Below, piece by piece: positions 61,679 to 64,000 of a stretch of DNA of 64,000 nt (positions within the stretch are counted from its first letter, which is position 1; each line of letters opens with the position of its first letter). The notes beneath the pieces were generated by a model, which did no database searches, was not told the origin of the DNA, and saw nothing but the letters and a program-made list of their open reading frames with translations. Made by a program: the position numbers and the translations under genes. Source of the stretch: Cohnella mopanensis (GTDB lineage Bacteria; Bacillota; Bacilli; Paenibacillales; Paenibacillaceae); contig NZ_JAKRWM010000001.1 in the NCBI RefSeq assembly GCF_022352055.1, positions 620,001 to 684,000 of the forward strand, given 5' to 3'.

Positions 61679-63151
61679 CGGGAGATGGACTCGGAACAAG
61701 CTGCCTTTACCTAGGCAGCTTTCTGCGTTTAAAGATCCGCCATGAAGCTCGACGAGAGAGCGAGTGATCGATAATCCAAGACCGGCCCCTCCGGATTTGC
61801 GGGCCCGGGAGGAATCGATGCGATAGAAGCGGTCGAATAAATAAGGGAGGTGCTCGTCGGCAATTCCCGTTCCGTTGTCTTGAATAGTGAGTTCAATTTC
61901 TTCAGCGGTCTTGTAAGATTTGATTTGAATGACTCCTTCAATAGGATCCGTATGCTGTACGGCATTCTGAAATAGATTCAACAATACTTGCTTGATTTTG
62001 TCCGGATCTAGCTTGATCTCATTTGGTGCTCCAGACGCAGTCTCAGAAAGGATTTGGATTTGCCTCTCACCGCCTAACAGCTGCAATTGGGGCTCCATCT
62101 CGACAATCAATTGTGTTATGTCGCAAGGATTAAGTTGAATTTCGGGCGCGCGATCGAGTTTTGCGAGCAGAAGCAGATCGTATACCAATTTATTGATTCT
62201 TTCGGATTCGCCGAACATGCTCCTCAAAGCTTTTTCTAGCTGGGTCGGATCCGCCGAAGCGCCGCGCAACAACACTTCTAGAAATCCGTGAATCGAGGTG
62301 AGCGGTGTTCTAAGTTCATGGGAAGCATCGGAAACGAAGCGGCGCATTCTCTCTTTCGCTTCTTGCTCGGCTAGAAATGAAACTTCAAGACGTTCCAGCA
62401 TTAGGTTGAAGGAATGGGATAAGCGGCCAATTTCCTTGGGCTGTTCATCTTCCGGCAATCTTTCGCTGAGTTTACCGGAATCAATGCGTTCAACGGTTGT
62501 TACCATGCGGGACAGCGGAGTTAACGTTCTGCGAATGGCAGGCAAGAAGGTGAGCAATCCACCGATTAAAGCAGCAAAAGCTAGAGCCAGGAATAATAAC
62601 AACTGCCGGGTCAACTCGTTCTTCATCGGCTTGGTGCTCGTGCTGACTTGCACGACGCCGCTCGTCCCGTTGAAGGATCGAACCGCTTGCATAACGATAA
62701 GCTGCTCTCCTGTGTTGTCCTGATTCATGATTTTGAATTGAGGCTTGCCGCGATAAGGTTTGCGTCTAGCTGCTTCGTATACTTCCGAATCAAGATGGGG
62801 AACGCTCGAATTGGAATTCGAGTCAATAGATGAAAGTACCGTAAATTTGCCTTCCTTATTAATGAAGGCGACGGAGGAAGAGGGGAAGAAGATGAACGCT
62901 TCGGCAGGTCCGCGTCGCATATTCGGATTAATTCGCTCCCATAGTTCCCCAGGCACGGATTGAATTTGCCTCTGTATGCTTGCGGCTTTGTTCTGATACA
63001 GGAAACGCTCCATGAATACATATTGAAATAGTCCGATCACAAGCAGCAAACCGGCTAGAATGAGCAACATGCGGGATAACAACTGATAACGCAAGGAACG
63101 CGGAAATAGGAAGGATCTGAGACGTTGCATGTAGCCTTTTGAGCGGTTCAT
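61673..63151 (-). CDS. Membrane sensor histidine kinase, terminal two-component pair
   Basis: A 492-residue sensor. Transmembrane segments lie at about 27-45 and 183-203, with an extracytoplasmic domain of about 135 residues between them. HAMP follows (about 205-258), then His278 in DASHELRTPLTS and the ATPase domain with NLFQNAVQH, IQDNGTGIADE and SGGAGLGLSITR. It overlaps the response regulator by four bases. The stop lies six bases inside the convergent propeller gene. PhoR-like or ResE-like in layout, but the signal is not known. Confidence 0.9.
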   Translation of the reverse strand: MNRSKGYMQRLRSFLFPRSLRYQLLSRMLLILAGLLLVIGLFQYVFMERFLYQNKAASIQRQIQSVPGELWERINPNMRRGPAEAFIFFPSSSVAFINKEGKFTVLSSIDSNSNSSVPHLDSEVYEAARRKPYRGKPQFKIMNQDNTGEQLIVMQAVRSFNGTSGVVQVSTSTKPMKNELTRQLLLFLALAFAALIGGLLTFLPAIRRTLTPLSRMVTTVERIDSGKLSERLPEDEQPKEIGRLSHSFNLMLERLEVSFLAEQEAKERMRRFVSDASHELRTPLTSIHGFLEVLLRGASADPTQLEKALRSMFGESERINKLVYDLLLLAKLDRAPEIQLNPCDITQLIVEMEPQLQLLGGERQIQILSETASGAPNEIKLDPDKIKQVLLNLFQNAVQHTDPIEGVIQIKSYKTAEEIELTIQDNGTGIADEHLPYLFDRFYRIDSSRARKSGGAGLGLSITRSLVELHGGSLNAESCLGKGSLFRVHLPL

Positions 63152-63834
63152 AAGAGGTCCACCCGGTAACCCGCGCCCCTGATCGTTCGGATGACTCTGT
63201 GCTCGCGGTCTTGAAGCTTGTCGCGCAATGAACGGATATAAACTTCCACGATATTTTCTTCCCCGCCAAAATCATAGCCCCATACTTGATCAAGAATGAC
63301 GCTTTTACTTAAAACGTGCCCATGATTGAACACAAGGTGTTTGAGTAGTTCATATTCCGTCGGTGATAGCTCCAACGCGCGTTCCTTGTAACGGAATTCT
63401 TTACGAGCGGCATCGATCGCGAACGGACCAACGGATACCTCGCTAAGTAGATTGGGAAATTGATTGCGTACTCGCGCTTGGATTCGGGCGAGAAGCTCGC
63501 CGAAGCCGAAAGGCTTGGGCATGTAGTCGTCCGCGCCCAGCGTTAGCCCCTTAACTCGATCCTCGATCTCATCCTTGGCCGTGAGCATAATGACCGCAAC
63601 GGGCTTAATGGCCTTCAAAGCTTGACACACCTCGAAACCATCCATTCCGGGCATCATGACATCCAATATCACGACATGAGGATTGAATTGATCCGATAGT
63701 TTGATCGCCTCTGGTCCGTCCTGCGCAATCATGACCTGATACCCTTCATTCGTTAATCCGAGCTCAAGAAACTGCAATATATTGGGTTCGTCATCGACGA
63801 TTAATATTTTAATGCCTTTTCCTTGCTGTGCCAT
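63148..63834 (-). CDS. OmpR-family response regulator, terminal two-component pair
   Basis: A 228-residue regulator. The receiver contains acidic residues VDDEPN (13-18), phospho-acceptor Asp58 in VILDVMMPG and Lys in MPKPF; the winged-helix domain shows LSPTEYELLKHL and VEVYIRSLRDKL. ATG 63834 follows GGAGGA by seven bases. It is first in the operon, upstream of its kinase, and is preceded by a region with 11-base-spaced repeats, the spacing expected of OmpR-type binding, which suggests control of its own gene. Confidence 0.92.
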   Translation of the reverse strand: MAQQGKGIKILIVDDEPNILQFLELGLTNEGYQVMIAQDGPEAIKLSDQFNPHVVILDVMMPGMDGFEVCQALKAIKPVAVIMLTAKDEIEDRVKGLTLGADDYMPKPFGFGELLARIQARVRNQFPNLLSEVSVGPFAIDAARKEFRYKERALELSPTEYELLKHLVFNHGHVLSKSVILDQVWGYDFGGEENIVEVYIRSLRDKLQDREHRVIRTIRGAGYRVDLL

Positions 63835-63918
63835 CTCGAGTCCTCCAACTGTAGATCCATTTATTAGGACATGCCTGATCTATCTTTTCCTATTATGGAG
63901 GATTTAGCTTAACTTTGG

Positions 63919-63978
63919 CTGAGCGAAAACTGAAAGAATGCTGAAAAGTTAGGAGGACGACATTCAGAAAACATTCAG
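63919..63978. promoter_or_regulatory. 11-base-periodic repeats upstream of the terminal regulator
   Basis: CTGA occurs at 63919, 63930 and 63941, exactly 11 bases apart, each followed by purine-rich sequence. TTCAG occurs at 63963 and 63974, again 11 apart, in inverted orientation. OmpR-family regulators bind tandem sites on one face of the helix, so this looks like an operator for the neighbouring regulator or for a gene beyond the edge. Confidence 0.5.
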
Positions 63979-64000
63979 CGGGCACTCATCAACAACTAAG

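Overview
The window reads as chromosomal DNA of an endospore-forming, low-to-mid GC Bacillota of the Paenibacillaceae type (Paenibacillus/Cohnella-like). Support: two complete GerA-type germinant-receptor operons, strong AGGAGG-type ribosome binding sites with frequent TTG/GTG starts, and close homologues of B. subtilis MrfAB (YprAB), YutF, YfkJ, YhcX, YkhA and YjcF. I see no rRNA, tRNA, IS element, prophage or CRISPR array. The left edge cuts a gene; the right edge falls in the control region of a two-component operon.

Layout. 1-9780: a truncated YdjM-type membrane hydrolase, then a tightly packed plus-strand run beginning with mrfA-mrfB (excision repair), a HAD phosphatase, an Fpg/Nei glycosylase and an endonuclease IV homologue, then a receiver-like protein, a thioredoxin-like protein, an orphan ABC ATPase and a THUMP/FtsJ methyltransferase. 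9887-17130: Ser/Thr kinase with a degenerate MinD-like tail, chromate transporter, OmpR-type two-component pair, NlpC/P60 hydrolase, two GNAT proteins. 17135-20820: germination operon 1 (order B-A-C). 20903-25040: MBL hydrolase, thiamine pyrophosphokinase, TRIC-type channel with a low-molecular-weight phosphatase, an esterase. 25286-30197: pdhABCD. 30343-36053: thioesterase, thyA, a cupredoxin/ECF sigma/anti-sigma cassette, dfrA. 36178-43028: glutamate synthase small subunit, a membrane-anchored glucosaminidase-like protein, small genes, a PhnC-like ATPase, a MOSC protein, a RidA-family protein. 43250-48041: YdjC deacetylase and a two-gene 2-oxoacid:ferredoxin oxidoreductase. 48086-54262: serine hydrolase, unknowns, TPR protein, aldo-keto reductase, zinc-type COG0523 GTPase. 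54259-58054: germination operon 2 (also B-A-C) with a near-perfect sigma-G promoter. 58230-63834: YjcF-type GNAT, secreted protein, Fur-box-controlled propeller-like protein, second two-component pair.

The most interesting signal is regulatory. Three promoters (before mrfA, before an unknown 76-residue protein and before a RidA-family gene) each carry a LexA/DinR-type palindrome in exactly the same place: two bases after the -35 and one base before the -10. The 76-residue gene has a second palindrome just after its -10. This suggests a small SOS regulon including the MrfAB repair operon and an undescribed protein. Other notable points are a perfect 7-1-7 Fur palindrome inside the promoter of a propeller-like protein, a cupredoxin/ECF cassette lying between thyA and dfrA, a kinase fused to a P-loop domain without the usual lysine, and an 11-bp-periodic repeat set before the terminal OmpR-type regulator.
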